Shown here in pieces: positions 16,431 through 25,120 of a stretch of 64,000 bases of DNA; within the stretch, counting starts at the first letter, position 1, and the number at the start of each line of letters is the position of its first letter. Under the pieces are notes generated by a model. The model saw only the letters and a list, made by a program, of their open reading frames with translations. It was not told the DNA's origin and did no database searches. Source of the stretch: Mannheimia varigena (lineage in GTDB: Bacteria > Pseudomonadota > Gammaproteobacteria > Enterobacterales > Pasteurellaceae). The stretch spans positions 1,860,001-1,924,000 of the forward strand of contig NZ_CP016226.1 of NCBI RefSeq assembly GCF_013377235.1, in the 5' to 3' direction. Both the position numbers and the translations under genes were made by a program.

Positions 16431-17252
16431 CTACCCACCAAATTTCCTATTCATATAATCAAATGCCACTGTGGGTAAAATTCGCCGTAGCCACCAGAAC
16501 AGTTTGGTGGGGAAAGTGACTTGATAACGTGCTTTGGGTTTTTCTACAGTTAATGCTTTTAAGCACGCCTCAGCACAGGCAGAGGCAGGCAGTGTGAATG
16601 GATTTGCATTGCCTTTGGTGGTTAAGCGTTGGTATTGGGTTTGGTTCAGCTCTTTGTGATAGGAATTTTCCACATCAATATATTGCTTGAGTTTTGCCAC
16701 CGAATTGGGGCGGAAGTTGCTTTGAATCGGGCCAGGTTCAATAAGAGAAACGTAAATATTGGAGCCGTGCAGTTCGCATCTGAGCGTATCTGCCAAGCCC
16801 TCTAAGGCGAATTTGGTGGCGTTATACGCCCCTCGGTAGTGCATTGCGGCAAAACCTAAAATGCTGCTGTTGATTAAAATTCTACCGTGGTTTTGCGAGC
16901 GGAAAATTTTCATTGCCTGATTAATCACTTCCCAGGCTCCAAACACGTTGGTTTCAAAAATCTCACGTAGTGCCTCTCGTGGTACATCTTCCACACAGCC
17001 GGGCTGCCCGTAGCCGGCATTGCAAAAAATTGCATCTAATTGACCGCTTGCACGCACATAATCAAAGGCGTTTTGGATTTGCTCCGAATTAGTCACATCA
17101 AGCAAAAGGCACTCAAATCCCTCCGCTTGAAGACGAGCCACATCTTCGGGCTTACGGCAGCTGGCAATCACACGCCAGCCTGCATTTTTGAGGTGAGATG
17201 CGGTTGCATAGCCAATACCGCTGGAGCAACCGGTGATCAAAATCGTCTTCAT
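16431..17252 (-). CDS. Short-chain dehydrogenase/reductase, YbbO-like
   Basis: 273-residue classical SDR. The NAD(P)-binding motif is TGCSSGIG (about residues 8-15), NAG is in FCNAGYG, and the catalytic Ser-Tyr-Lys are in NSS and YNATK. The C-terminal hydrophobic stretch (PTKLFWWLRRILP) resembles membrane-associated relatives such as E. coli YbbO. The true start is ATG at 17250-17252, directly after the stop of the upstream nitroreductase gene; the open frame extends further only through a TTG. Substrate unknown; aldehyde or retinoid-type substrates are known for relatives. Confidence 0.85.
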   Translation of the reverse strand: MKTILITGCSSGIGYATASHLKNAGWRVIASCRKPEDVARLQAEGFECLLLDVTNSEQIQNAFDYVRASGQLDAIFCNAGYGQPGCVEDVPREALREIFETNVFGAWEVINQAMKIFRSQNHGRILINSSILGFAAMHYRGAYNATKFALEGLADTLRCELHGSNIYVSLIEPGPIQSNFRPNSVAKLKQYIDVENSYHKELNQTQYQRLTTKGNANPFTLPASACAEACLKALTVEKPKARYQVTFPTKLFWWLRRILPTVAFDYMNRKFGG

Positions 17253-17253
17253 C

Positions 17254-17811
17254 TTATTTAATGTAGCTGACAAAACCGTCTAAATTTTCGGCGTCCGCTC
17301 GGGCGATACCGCCCTCAAGTGGCGAGCCAAGCATAATTAAGCCGATGATTTTATCGTTTTCTTGGCAGCTGAATGCCGAGCGTAGTGCCGAGCCGTTGAT
17401 CCATTTATTGCTGATCCAAACCGTATCGAAGCCTAATGCATTAGCGGCAAGCTGAATGGCGTAGCCGGCACAGCCTGCGGTAATCATCTGCTCCCATGCC
17501 GGCACTTTGGCGATGGTGTGATCTAATTTTGCCACTACGCCGATAATTATTGGAGCTTGGTTGGCTAATTTTTCCGCTTTTTTCAAACGCTCTTCGCCCA
17601 TTTCAAACTCTTCAACGGCAGATTTGAAATACTCGCATAATTGCGGCATTCCGCTTTTTTCAATCACCACAAAGCGATAAGGCTTTAATTTGCCGTGATC
17701 CGGGGCTCTCAGCCCGGCTTGTAAAATCTGCTCAAGCTGTTTGGAGGTTGGGGCGGTTTCGCCAAATTTTTTGCTGGAGCGGCGGTGAAGTAATAAATCA
17801 AGAGCTTGCAT
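17254..17811 (-). CDS. ydjA: Nitroreductase-family FMN protein, YdjA-like
   Basis: 185 residues, matching the roughly 183 of E. coli YdjA, a minimal NfsB-type flavoprotein. The N-terminal LLLHRRSSKKFGE gives the FMN-phosphate-binding Arg-Arg-Ser, followed by APDHGKLKPYRFVV, and the C-terminal GLIMLG completes the fold. ATG at 17809-17811 is chosen (preceded by AGGAAT) instead of longer in-frame starts because it fits the family. One base separates its stop from the SDR start, so both are one operon. The physiological substrate is not known. Confidence 0.87.
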   Translation of the reverse strand: MQALDLLLHRRSSKKFGETAPTSKQLEQILQAGLRAPDHGKLKPYRFVVIEKSGMPQLCEYFKSAVEEFEMGEERLKKAEKLANQAPIIIGVVAKLDHTIAKVPAWEQMITAGCAGYAIQLAANALGFDTVWISNKWINGSALRSAFSCQENDKIIGLIMLGSPLEGGIARADAENLDGFVSYIK

Positions 17812-17915
17812 AATATTCCTATGGTTGATCCAAATTCCGCCCAAGCATAGCATATTTTATTCACAGCGTGATTGCTTTATACTGTGCCGACTTATTTTAT
17901 TTTTGGAAATTGCTG

Positions 17916-19772
17916 ATGTTAAACATTCTTAAAGCATTCTACCGTCTGTTTCGTTGCGTTCGTGAATGCGTGGTAAACCTCTTTTTTATCCTGTTTATTT
18001 TGTTATTAGTGCCGCTGGTGGGCTTTCTTTCCAGCTCGCACCATAGCGAAAAACCGATATTTACCCAAGGGGCATTACGCTTAAATTTAGACGGATATTT
18101 AGCGGATAATCGTGAAGAATTTACCGATTTCTACCGCTTGTTGCAGTCAGAAATTGGCGGTTCAGAGCCGTTTAAAATCTCCACCTTTGATGTGGTGCAG
18201 GCGATCAGCAAAGCGAAAAATGACCCACAAATTACAGGCTTGGTGCTAGATTTGAGTTATCTGCAAAATGCGGATTTTTCCTCTTTGGATTTAGTCGGTA
18301 ATGAAATTAACAATTTTAAAACCTCAGGTAAGCCTGTCATTGCCATCGGCGAGCAATATTCGCAAAAGCAATATTATTTGGCCTCTTTTGCCGATGAAAT
18401 TTATCTGAACAAAGCCGGTTTTGTGGAGCTGCAAGGCTTAAGTTATTCCAATATTTATTTCAAATCGTTACTCGAAAAAATCGAAGCCGAGCCGCATATT
18501 TTCCGTGTTGGCACTTATAAATCAGCGGTTGAGCCGTTTCTGCGAGACGATATGTCGGCAGAAGCCAAACAGAACGCTCAAGGTTGGCTCAGCGACACTT
18601 GGCGTAAAATGGTGGAAACCATTGCCGAAAACCGCAAAATTTCCGCTCAAGAGATTAATTTAACCCCAGCGGCGTATATCGAAAAATATAAACAAGCAAA
18701 AGGCGATGATGCCCAATTTGCCCTCAACCAAAAATGGGTCACCCAGTTAGTGACCAACGAAGAGAGCCGAAGCCAGCTGATTTCGCAATTTGGTGAAAAT
18801 AGCGAGGGCAGCTATAACCACATTGAATTTTCAGACTACGAGCTTGAGCTGAATGACCGTTTTGCGGACATTAAAGCCCCTAAAATGGCGGTAGTGAACG
18901 TGGAGGGGGCGATTATGCTCGGCGAAAGCGATGAAACCGGCGTGGGCAGCGAAACCGTGGTGAAATTGCTGCAAGAAGCAAGAGCTGATAAAAACGTAGA
19001 AGGCTTGATTTTACGCATTAACAGCCCGGGCGGTAGTGCGATGGCATCAGAGCTTATTCGCCAAGAAGTGGAAGAGTTCCAAAAAGTCGGCAAGCCGGTG
19101 GTTGCCTCAATGGGCGGAATGGCGGCTTCGGGCGGATACTGGATTGCAGCAACCAGTGATAAAATCATCGCCAGCCCAAATACGCTCACCGGCTCCATCG
19201 GCATTTTCGGCTTGGCGGTAACCTTCGAGAAAACCGCGAAAAAATTAGGCGTGAGTGAAGATGGCATTTCGACTTCCATCTTGGCAGAGCAAAGTGGCTT
19301 GAAAACGCTGCCGAAAGAGCAAGGCGAGGTGCTTCAAATCGGTATTGAAAATGGCTACGACCGTTTCTTAGAGCTGGTTTCTCGTGGCAGAAAAATGTCA
19401 AAAGAAGCGGTGGATAAAGTCGCCCAAGGGCAGGTTTGGACGGGCAATCAAGCTCTCCAACACGGCTTGGTTGATGAATTGGGCAATTTTAATATCGCCT
19501 ACGCCACGCTTTCTGAGTTGATTAACCAAAAACGGGCAGAGCAGAGCAAAGCGAAAGTGGAAAAATTCGGTTTGCAATGGTTTGCCGAGCAAGACGACAG
19601 TCTATTCGGCACGCTTGCCCGTGATTTCAAGGCTCAGCTACAACTGAATGTAGCGAACTGGCTAGATTTACCGATGCTTAAAAAATCGCACCAAAAAATG
19701 GAGCAACTCTCCCGTTTTAACGACCCAAAACAGATGTATCTCTACTGTTTAAATTGTGAGAAAGTGAATTAA
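17916..19772 (+). CDS. sppA: Signal peptide peptidase SppA, 67-kDa type
   Basis: 618 residues, the same as E. coli SppA. One N-terminal membrane anchor (about residues 18-40, VVNLFFILFILLLVPLVG) is followed by tandem S49 peptidase domains. The N-terminal domain supplies the general-base Lys (TYKSAVEPFLR) and the C-terminal domain the nucleophile Ser (MAASGGYWIA). The enzyme degrades cleaved signal peptides in the inner membrane. ATG at 17916 is chosen because a TATACT -10-like box at 17878-17883 lies downstream of the alternative GTG at 17868. It is divergent from the ydjA operon. Confidence 0.95.
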   Translation: MLNILKAFYRLFRCVRECVVNLFFILFILLLVPLVGFLSSSHHSEKPIFTQGALRLNLDGYLADNREEFTDFYRLLQSEIGGSEPFKISTFDVVQAISKAKNDPQITGLVLDLSYLQNADFSSLDLVGNEINNFKTSGKPVIAIGEQYSQKQYYLASFADEIYLNKAGFVELQGLSYSNIYFKSLLEKIEAEPHIFRVGTYKSAVEPFLRDDMSAEAKQNAQGWLSDTWRKMVETIAENRKISAQEINLTPAAYIEKYKQAKGDDAQFALNQKWVTQLVTNEESRSQLISQFGENSEGSYNHIEFSDYELELNDRFADIKAPKMAVVNVEGAIMLGESDETGVGSETVVKLLQEARADKNVEGLILRINSPGGSAMASELIRQEVEEFQKVGKPVVASMGGMAASGGYWIAATSDKIIASPNTLTGSIGIFGLAVTFEKTAKKLGVSEDGISTSILAEQSGLKTLPKEQGEVLQIGIENGYDRFLELVSRGRKMSKEAVDKVAQGQVWTGNQALQHGLVDELGNFNIAYATLSELINQKRAEQSKAKVEKFGLQWFAEQDDSLFGTLARDFKAQLQLNVANWLDLPMLKKSHQKMEQLSRFNDPKQMYLYCLNCEKVN

Positions 19773-19781
19773 TTGATGATA

Positions 19782-19839
19782 ACAAGCGGTTTATTTTTCA
19801 GAAAATTTTGCAAATTTTTTGTGGAAAATCACCGCTTGT
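19782..19839 (+). terminator. Inverted uptake-signal pair after sppA
   Basis: ACAAGCGGT (19782-19790) and ACCGCTTGT (19831-19839) face each other across a 40-base A/T-rich loop. Such inverted pairs commonly serve as terminators in this family. Confidence 0.55.
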
Positions 19840-19855
19840 AAGCTATACTAAAACT

Positions 19856-19935
19856 CTTGTCGGAGTGCCGTAAGGCTGAGATCGCGAAAGCGAGATCCGT
19901 GGAACCTGTAGGTTAGTACCTGCGTAGGGAACAAG
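19856..19935 (+). promoter_or_regulatory. TPP riboswitch controlling thiDE-cytX
   Basis: Contains the conserved thi-box elements in order: CGGAGTGCC, GGCTGAGATC, a GCGAAAGC loop, CCGTGGAACCTG and TGCGTAGGGAACAAG. CTTGT (19856-19860) pairs with ACAAG (19931-19935) as the closing helix. A TATACT -10-like box lies at 19844-19849. Thiamine pyrophosphate binding is expected to switch off the operon that begins 73 bases later. Confidence 0.95.
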
Positions 19936-20008
19936 TTTTAACATTCAATTTTGCCCATTGCCACATCTCTGACAAGCAAACCCTAACTTTAAAAAAGAGG
20001 ATTTTGCG

Positions 20009-21538
20009 ATGTCTATGTCTAATCATTCCAATCATCAGCCAAAAGTTATCTGGACGGTTGCAGGCTCAGATTCCTGTGCCGGAGCAGGGCTTCAGACTGA
20101 TTTACACACTTTTCACGATTTCAACTTGGTAGGCTGCTCGGTGGTGACTTCTGTGACTGCCCAGCACCCACACGGCGTGCTTTGCGTCACGCCGATTGAT
20201 GACCACACTTTCCGCCAGCAATTTGAGGCTTTGCTTGTTCAGGGCTACCCGAATGCTATCAAAATCGGCTTGCTTTGCTCGCAAAATCAGGTGGAAATTT
20301 TGTGCGAATATATCCAAAAAATCCGCTCGGAAAGCCAAGCACCTTGCTATGTGGTGTATGACCCGGTGGCGGTAGCGAGCAGCGGACAAGCTTTGTCGGA
20401 GAGTATTTTACTGCCGGTGGTGCAGCAAAAACTCTATCCGCTGGTGGATTTAATCACGCCAAACGGTACGGAATTAGCCTTGCTTAGCGAAACCGAAATT
20501 ACCACCTTTGAAGGCGTAAAAACTGCCGCTCAAACTCTGTTCCAACAAGGAATTAAAGCCGTGTTGGCGAAAGGTGGACACGTTGAGTGGCAGGGCGATA
20601 CGGTGAGTGATTATCTGCTCACGCCGCACGAAATTTATGCGTTCAAGCACCCTCGTTTGGAGAGCGTGAACACCCACGGTACAGGTTGCACTTTTGCTTC
20701 AGCCATTGGAGCGATGCTGGCAAAAGGCTTCGACCTGCCTGATGCCGTCACCGTTGCCACTGCCTATCTGCAAAAAGGCTTGTCGGAAAAAGAGGGCAGA
20801 GGGCAAACGGCGTTAAGTTCGCTATGCCACACCGGCTACCCGACCGACATTCATTTCTTCCCGCAAACCGAGCTGATTTCTGCACCTCTGGCGTTGCCGA
20901 AAAACGCCTTTGCTTCCACCGATTATCAGCTTGGGCTTTACCCTGTGGTAGAGAGCTTTGAGTGGATTGAATGCTTAATTCTTGCGGGCGTAAAAACCTT
21001 GCAAATTCGAGTGAAAAATCGACCGCTTGCAGAAATTGAAGCTGAGATTGCACGCTCAATAGCACTAGCCAAACAGCACAATGTGCGATTGTTCGTAAAT
21101 GATTACTGGCAGCTTGCAGTGAAATATCAGGCGTACGGTGTGCATTTAGGGCAGGAAGATTTAGCCACCGCCGATCTCGATGCCATTCAGCAAGCCGGGC
21201 TACGGCTTGGCGTTTCCACTCACGGCTATTTTGAAATTATGCGAGCCTTGGCGGTGCAGCCGTCTTACATCGCTTTTGGGCATGTTTTCCCAACCCAAAC
21301 CAAGGCAATGCCGTCACAGCCGCAGGGCTTAATCAATTTGGCGAAGTATGCGGATTTGGTTGCTACCCTTCACATTCCAACGGTAGCGATTGGCGGAATT
21401 AATGAAGACAGAATTGAAAATGTGATGAGAACCGGTGTAGGCAGTGCGGCAGTGGTCAGTGCGATCACGCAAGCAACAGATTGGCAACAAGCGGTTAAAA
21501 ATCTGGAAAAATTTGCAAACGGAGGCAGCAATGAGTAG
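20009..21538 (+). CDS. thiDE: ThiD-ThiE fusion: HMP(-P) kinase / thiamine phosphate synthase
   Basis: 509-residue bifunctional enzyme. Residues about 10-270 are ThiD, which phosphorylates hydroxymethylpyrimidine twice (TVAGSDSCAGAGLQTD, the VYDPV segment, anion-hole NTHGTGCTFASAI). Residues about 305-505 are ThiE, which couples HMP-PP to thiazole phosphate (LQIRVKN, VNDYWQLA, YGVHLGQED, FGHVFPTQTK, AIGGI). The ATG at 20009 follows GAGGA at 19997-20001. It overlaps cytX by 8 bases. A thiM gene in the facing operon supplies the thiazole branch. No thiC, thiG or thiH is in the window, consistent with salvage (inference). Confidence 0.94.
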   Translation: MSMSNHSNHQPKVIWTVAGSDSCAGAGLQTDLHTFHDFNLVGCSVVTSVTAQHPHGVLCVTPIDDHTFRQQFEALLVQGYPNAIKIGLLCSQNQVEILCEYIQKIRSESQAPCYVVYDPVAVASSGQALSESILLPVVQQKLYPLVDLITPNGTELALLSETEITTFEGVKTAAQTLFQQGIKAVLAKGGHVEWQGDTVSDYLLTPHEIYAFKHPRLESVNTHGTGCTFASAIGAMLAKGFDLPDAVTVATAYLQKGLSEKEGRGQTALSSLCHTGYPTDIHFFPQTELISAPLALPKNAFASTDYQLGLYPVVESFEWIECLILAGVKTLQIRVKNRPLAEIEAEIARSIALAKQHNVRLFVNDYWQLAVKYQAYGVHLGQEDLATADLDAIQQAGLRLGVSTHGYFEIMRALAVQPSYIAFGHVFPTQTKAMPSQPQGLINLAKYADLVATLHIPTVAIGGINEDRIENVMRTGVGSAAVVSAITQATDWQQAVKNLEKFANGGSNE

Positions 21539-22703
21539 AACCCTTAGCTCCCTAAACAGTGGATTAATTTGGGCTGGAGCCGGCATTAGTGCCAGTGCGA
21601 TTGTGGTTGGCACTTGGATTGCTCCGCTCGGTTGGCAGCAAGGCTTGCTAGCGATTGTGCTGGGGCATTTACTGGGCGGTATTCTCTTTTTCGCTGCCGG
21701 TTTTATCGGGGCGAAAACCGGCAAAAATGCGATGCAAACAGTGCAGATTTCCTTTGGTAAAGGCTCAGTGTTTTTCTCGCTTGCCAATGTGTTACAGCTG
21801 GTTGGCTGGACTGCAATTATGATTTACACCGGGGCGGAAATCAGTAACGCCCTCAGTTTGGCATTGTGGGAGTTTTCCGCTTTTAGCCTTTGGGCAGTCG
21901 TGCTTGGGGTGCTGATTATTTTATGGCTATTCACAGGCTCAAATCAGGTGGGAAAATTCAAACTTGCCACACTTATTGCGATGTTTGTGCTGACGTTATG
22001 GCTCAGCGTGAAAGTGCTAAATGGGCAGCCAAGCTCTACCGTTTCAGGCGAAATGCCCTTTAGCACGGCGGTGGAACTTGCCACTATTATGCCGCTTTCG
22101 TGGCTGCCGCTGGTTTCTGACTACACCAGCAAAGCGAAAAAGCCGCTTGCCGCCACTTTTGCCGCAAGTGTGGGCTATTTGCTGACCAGTGCATGGATGT
22201 ACGCCCTGGGTTTGGGAATAGTACTGTTCACTGGGCAGAGTGAAATTGCCCCAATGCTGTTACTAACAGGAATGAGCTTGGTAGGTATTGTAGTGATGAT
22301 GTTATCCACAGTTACCACCACCTTTCTTGATGCCTACTCCGCCGGGGTCAGTGCCAGTAATATTAGTGCGAAACTGAAAGAAACGCCGACAGCCATTGCG
22401 GTAACGCTAATGGGCACGCTGTTAGCCTTGAGTTTGCCGGTTACGCAATATGAAAACTTCCTTCTGTTGATTGGCTCTGTGTTCGCTCCGATGATCGCTG
22501 TGCAAATTGCCGATTTCTTCGTGCTAAAACGCACCGAATTGCAAGCAAAAATAGATTGGAGTGCCTGTGGATTATGGCTGACAGGTTTTGTGCTGTACCA
22601 CGCTCTCTCTTACAGCCAAGTGCATTTACCGTTCGGTCTGACCATTCCTGTGATGTTGGTGATTTTTGTGGCAACTATTTTTGTGAGGAAGTTCACAGTT
22701 TAG
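21531..22703 (+). CDS. cytX: CytX-type NCS1 permease, probable HMP transporter
   Basis: 390-residue, roughly 12-span inner-membrane protein of the nucleobase:cation symporter-1 family (SSLNSGLIWAGAGISASAIVVGT, given here only as the N-terminal helix region; IMPLSWLPLVSDYTSKA is a family hallmark). CytX members controlled by TPP riboswitches are predicted importers of the thiamine pyrimidine precursor. The ATG at 21531 behind GGAGG (21521-21525) overlaps the end of thiDE by 8 bases. Co-transcription with thiDE under the riboswitch supports the role. Confidence 0.87.
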   Translation: MSRTLSSLNSGLIWAGAGISASAIVVGTWIAPLGWQQGLLAIVLGHLLGGILFFAAGFIGAKTGKNAMQTVQISFGKGSVFFSLANVLQLVGWTAIMIYTGAEISNALSLALWEFSAFSLWAVVLGVLIILWLFTGSNQVGKFKLATLIAMFVLTLWLSVKVLNGQPSSTVSGEMPFSTAVELATIMPLSWLPLVSDYTSKAKKPLAATFAASVGYLLTSAWMYALGLGIVLFTGQSEIAPMLLLTGMSLVGIVVMMLSTVTTTFLDAYSAGVSASNISAKLKETPTAIAVTLMGTLLALSLPVTQYENFLLLIGSVFAPMIAVQIADFFVLKRTELQAKIDWSACGLWLTGFVLYHALSYSQVHLPFGLTIPVMLVIFVATIFVRKFTV

Positions 22704-22745
22704 AAAAATAAGCGGTTAAATTTCGTTCATTTTTTTGCAAATGAT

Positions 22746-22780
22746 AAGGGCGAGTAGATTTACTCGCCCTTTCTTTTTTA
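22746..22780. terminator. Terminator between the two thiamine operons
   Basis: AAGGGCGAGTA (22746-22756) and TACTCGCCCTT (22761-22771) form a perfect 11-bp stem with a 4-base loop and a T-rich tail to 22779. It serves cytX and reaches the stop codon of the facing transporter gene. Confidence 0.88.
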
Positions 22781-24103
22781 AATCTCCGCTAATTCCAAAT
22801 CTTTGGTTTCGTGAACTTGCCACAATGCCCAGAAACTCAGTAATGAAGCGGCGGATAAATACCCTCCAACTCCAAATAATCCAAAGTTTTCGTTGATTTT
22901 CACCGCCACAATGGTAAACACGCTCGCTCCTAAAATGCCGGCGGCAGTGTAGGCGAGGGAAGCTCCAGTGTAGCGGACTTCGGTTGGAAAGAGTTCAGGC
23001 AAAATCACCGCCATTGGCCCGAAGCTTAAGCCGATTAAGATCATTCCGATGCTTAAGAAAATAAAGATCGAAGTTGGCGTACCGTTTTCCAGGAAAAACG
23101 GCATAGTTAAGCCATAGATTACGGTTGTTCCTGTTGCAATCAGTAGCAGTAATCGGCGACCGATGCGGTCGGAATATAGGCCTGAGAAGAAAATGGCGAT
23201 CCCGAAAATCACGGAGGTGATCAGCAAATATTGAGTGTAGAGATTTGCCGGCAAGCCTAAACCCGTGGCGTAGCCTGCTTTGGATACTGCCACCGGGCTT
23301 TTTACGAAAATTGGGGTGAAAGCAACCAAAATATAGAATAGCACATAGCCTGCGGTGGCAATTAGTACGCCGATGATAAACGGCTTGAAATGCTTGCTAA
23401 GCAGGGTTTTCAGCGGTGTGTGACGGTTTTTGCCTTGTTGTTCCGCTTTGAGGAAAATCGGGCTTTCGCTGATTTTAATACGGATATATAAGCCGATAAA
23501 AATCATCACGAGGGAAGCCACAAACGGGATTCGCCACGCCCAGTCTAGAAAGGCTTGTTCGCCATAAATCAAGTTCACGAGGTAAAACGCCCCATTGGCT
23601 AATAACAAGCCGATGGGAGCCCCCATTTGCGGAAAAATACCAAAAAACGCCCGCTTGTGTTTCGGGGCGTGTTCGGTAGCGACTAATGCGGCTCCGCCCC
23701 ATTCGCCGCCCAAGCCTAGCCCTTGCCCAATACGGCACAAGCAGAGCAGCACCGTTGCCCAAATGCCGATGGCGGCATAGTTTGGCAGCAGCCCGATAGC
23801 CACAGTGGAAAGCCCCATTAATAAAAGCGAGGCAATTAAGGTTTGTTTCCGCCCATATTTATCACCAAAATGCCCGAAAATAATGGAACCCATCGGGCGG
23901 GTGAAAAAGGCGAGAGCCAGCACTGAAAGTGACATTAACTGGTTGGAAACCGGATCATCGCTGTTAAAAAACTGCACATTAAATACCAACACCGCTGCCA
24001 TTGTGTAGATATAGTTATCAAAATATTCAATCGCCGTGCCAACCATTGAGGCTACGGCGACTTTAGTCGGGCTTGAGTGTGGGCTAGATTGAGTGTTAGA
24101 CAT
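22778..24103 (-). CDS. MFS transporter of the MHS family in a thiamine operon (possible ThiU)
   Basis: 441-residue, 12-span transporter of the metabolite:H+ symporter branch. Hallmarks are GTAIEYFDNYIY at the start, the loop motif GHFGDKYGRKQTL, and GQGLGLGGEWGGAALVATEHAP in the fourth to fifth helix region. The ATG at 24103 overlaps the end of thiM by 8 bases behind GGAAGTGGA, so it is under the thiM riboswitch. From memory, comparative genomics predicted a thiamine-linked MFS transporter in the H. influenzae thiM cluster called ThiU; this gene fits by position. The substrate (thiamine or a precursor) is inference; the MHS family otherwise carries dicarboxylates, shikimate or proline/betaine. 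Confidence 0.82.
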   Translation of the reverse strand: MSNTQSSPHSSPTKVAVASMVGTAIEYFDNYIYTMAAVLVFNVQFFNSDDPVSNQLMSLSVLALAFFTRPMGSIIFGHFGDKYGRKQTLIASLLLMGLSTVAIGLLPNYAAIGIWATVLLCLCRIGQGLGLGGEWGGAALVATEHAPKHKRAFFGIFPQMGAPIGLLLANGAFYLVNLIYGEQAFLDWAWRIPFVASLVMIFIGLYIRIKISESPIFLKAEQQGKNRHTPLKTLLSKHFKPFIIGVLIATAGYVLFYILVAFTPIFVKSPVAVSKAGYATGLGLPANLYTQYLLITSVIFGIAIFFSGLYSDRIGRRLLLLIATGTTVIYGLTMPFFLENGTPTSIFIFLSIGMILIGLSFGPMAVILPELFPTEVRYTGASLAYTAAGILGASVFTIVAVKINENFGLFGVGGYLSAASLLSFWALWQVHETKDLELAEI

Positions 24104-24908
24104 ATTCCACTTCCGCATATTGCTCAACGGTTTCCGGTGTTAAAGCCCCGAGTTCGTTTAATAAATTCACCGCAAACTGCCCGTATTCCGTTGGTTTGAG
24201 CGATTTGGCGGCAATTTCACCGGCAACGGCATAAGCGGTGCAAGCCTCAATCAGTGCGTTGAAATATTGCTCTTTTTCTGCCACTGCTAGAAATGCTCCG
24301 CAAACTGCACTGAGCAAGCAGCCTGAGGCGGTAATTTGTGGGAACATCGGGCTGCCGTTGCGTAATAACGCAGTGTGTGAGCTGTTGCTAACGACATCAG
24401 TTTCTCCACTGATGGCGACTATGGTTTGGTAACTTTTGGCAACTTGTGCGGCGATTTCCACCATATTGTGCGAGCCCTCGCCGGCATCGACGCCTTTGGC
24501 TTGCCACGCTACGCCTGCAATGGTGGCGAGTTCTCCAGCATTGCCTCGAATTGCACTGAATTGGATTTCGTTTAGCAAGGTTTCAACGGTTTGGCGGCGA
24601 AATGGCGTAGCTCCAACACCGACAGGGTCAAGCAGAATAGGAATGCCTAAACGGTTGGCTGTTTTGCCGGCAAGCACCATCGCTTCTACTTCTTTGCCGA
24701 TTAATGTGCCGATATTGATCACCACCGCAGAACTTAACGCCGGCACGCTTTCCATCTCTTCAATGGCTGCTGCCATAATCGGTGAAGCCCCGAGAGCCAA
24801 CAAGCCATTAGCGGAAAAATTCGCCGCTACGATATTGGTAATGTTGTGCACAAGCGGTCGATTTTGCCGAATTTTTTGCAAAAAGTGGGATTGAAATGAT
24901 TTGGTCAT
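24096..24908 (-). CDS. thiM: Hydroxyethylthiazole kinase
   Basis: 270-residue kinase that salvages the thiazole moiety of thiamine (HET to HET-P). Visible motifs: PLVHNITNIVAANFSANGLLALGASPIM, split here as VHNITN and ALGASPIM; VLLDPVG-like ILLDPVGVGA; RGNAGE; and the anion hole ASGCLLSAVCGAF with the catalytic-type Cys. The ATG follows GAGGAAT, about 75 bases after the riboswitch. First gene of a two-gene operon with the MFS transporter. Confidence 0.93.
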   Translation of the reverse strand: MTKSFQSHFLQKIRQNRPLVHNITNIVAANFSANGLLALGASPIMAAAIEEMESVPALSSAVVINIGTLIGKEVEAMVLAGKTANRLGIPILLDPVGVGATPFRRQTVETLLNEIQFSAIRGNAGELATIAGVAWQAKGVDAGEGSHNMVEIAAQVAKSYQTIVAISGETDVVSNSSHTALLRNGSPMFPQITASGCLLSAVCGAFLAVAEKEQYFNALIEACTAYAVAGEIAAKSLKPTEYGQFAVNLLNELGALTPETVEQYAEVEYV

Positions 24909-24981
24909 CGTTTATTCCTCAAGGTTGAAAAAAGAAACGCACCAACACAAACGGGAATAAACAGGGGGAATTTGGCTGTCT

Positions 24982-25070
24982 TTTAGTTTCCTACGTCAGT
25001 GCTAACTGCATCAGGTTCAACGGGTATTTCTCAGCTTGCTTTATTTGAGTAAACAAGCACCCCGACTAAA
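24982..25070 (-). promoter_or_regulatory. TPP riboswitch controlling thiM and the MFS gene
   Basis: On the minus strand: TTAGTCGGGGTGC, then GCTGAGAAATACCCG, GAACCTGATGCAGTTAGC, and CGTAGGAAACTAA, all conserved thi-box elements. TTAGT/ACTAA closes the first helix. Second such element in the window. Confidence 0.95.
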
Positions 25071-25120
25071 TGAGTGGTTAATATAATCGTTGAGAACGTG
25101 ACTGTAAAGTACCTTGAGAT

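Noticed and set aside
18836..19279. 147-codon minus-strand open frame inside sppA
   Set aside because: Low-complexity Ser/Pro-rich translation typical of an antisense shadow of GC-biased codons; sppA on the plus strand is intact.
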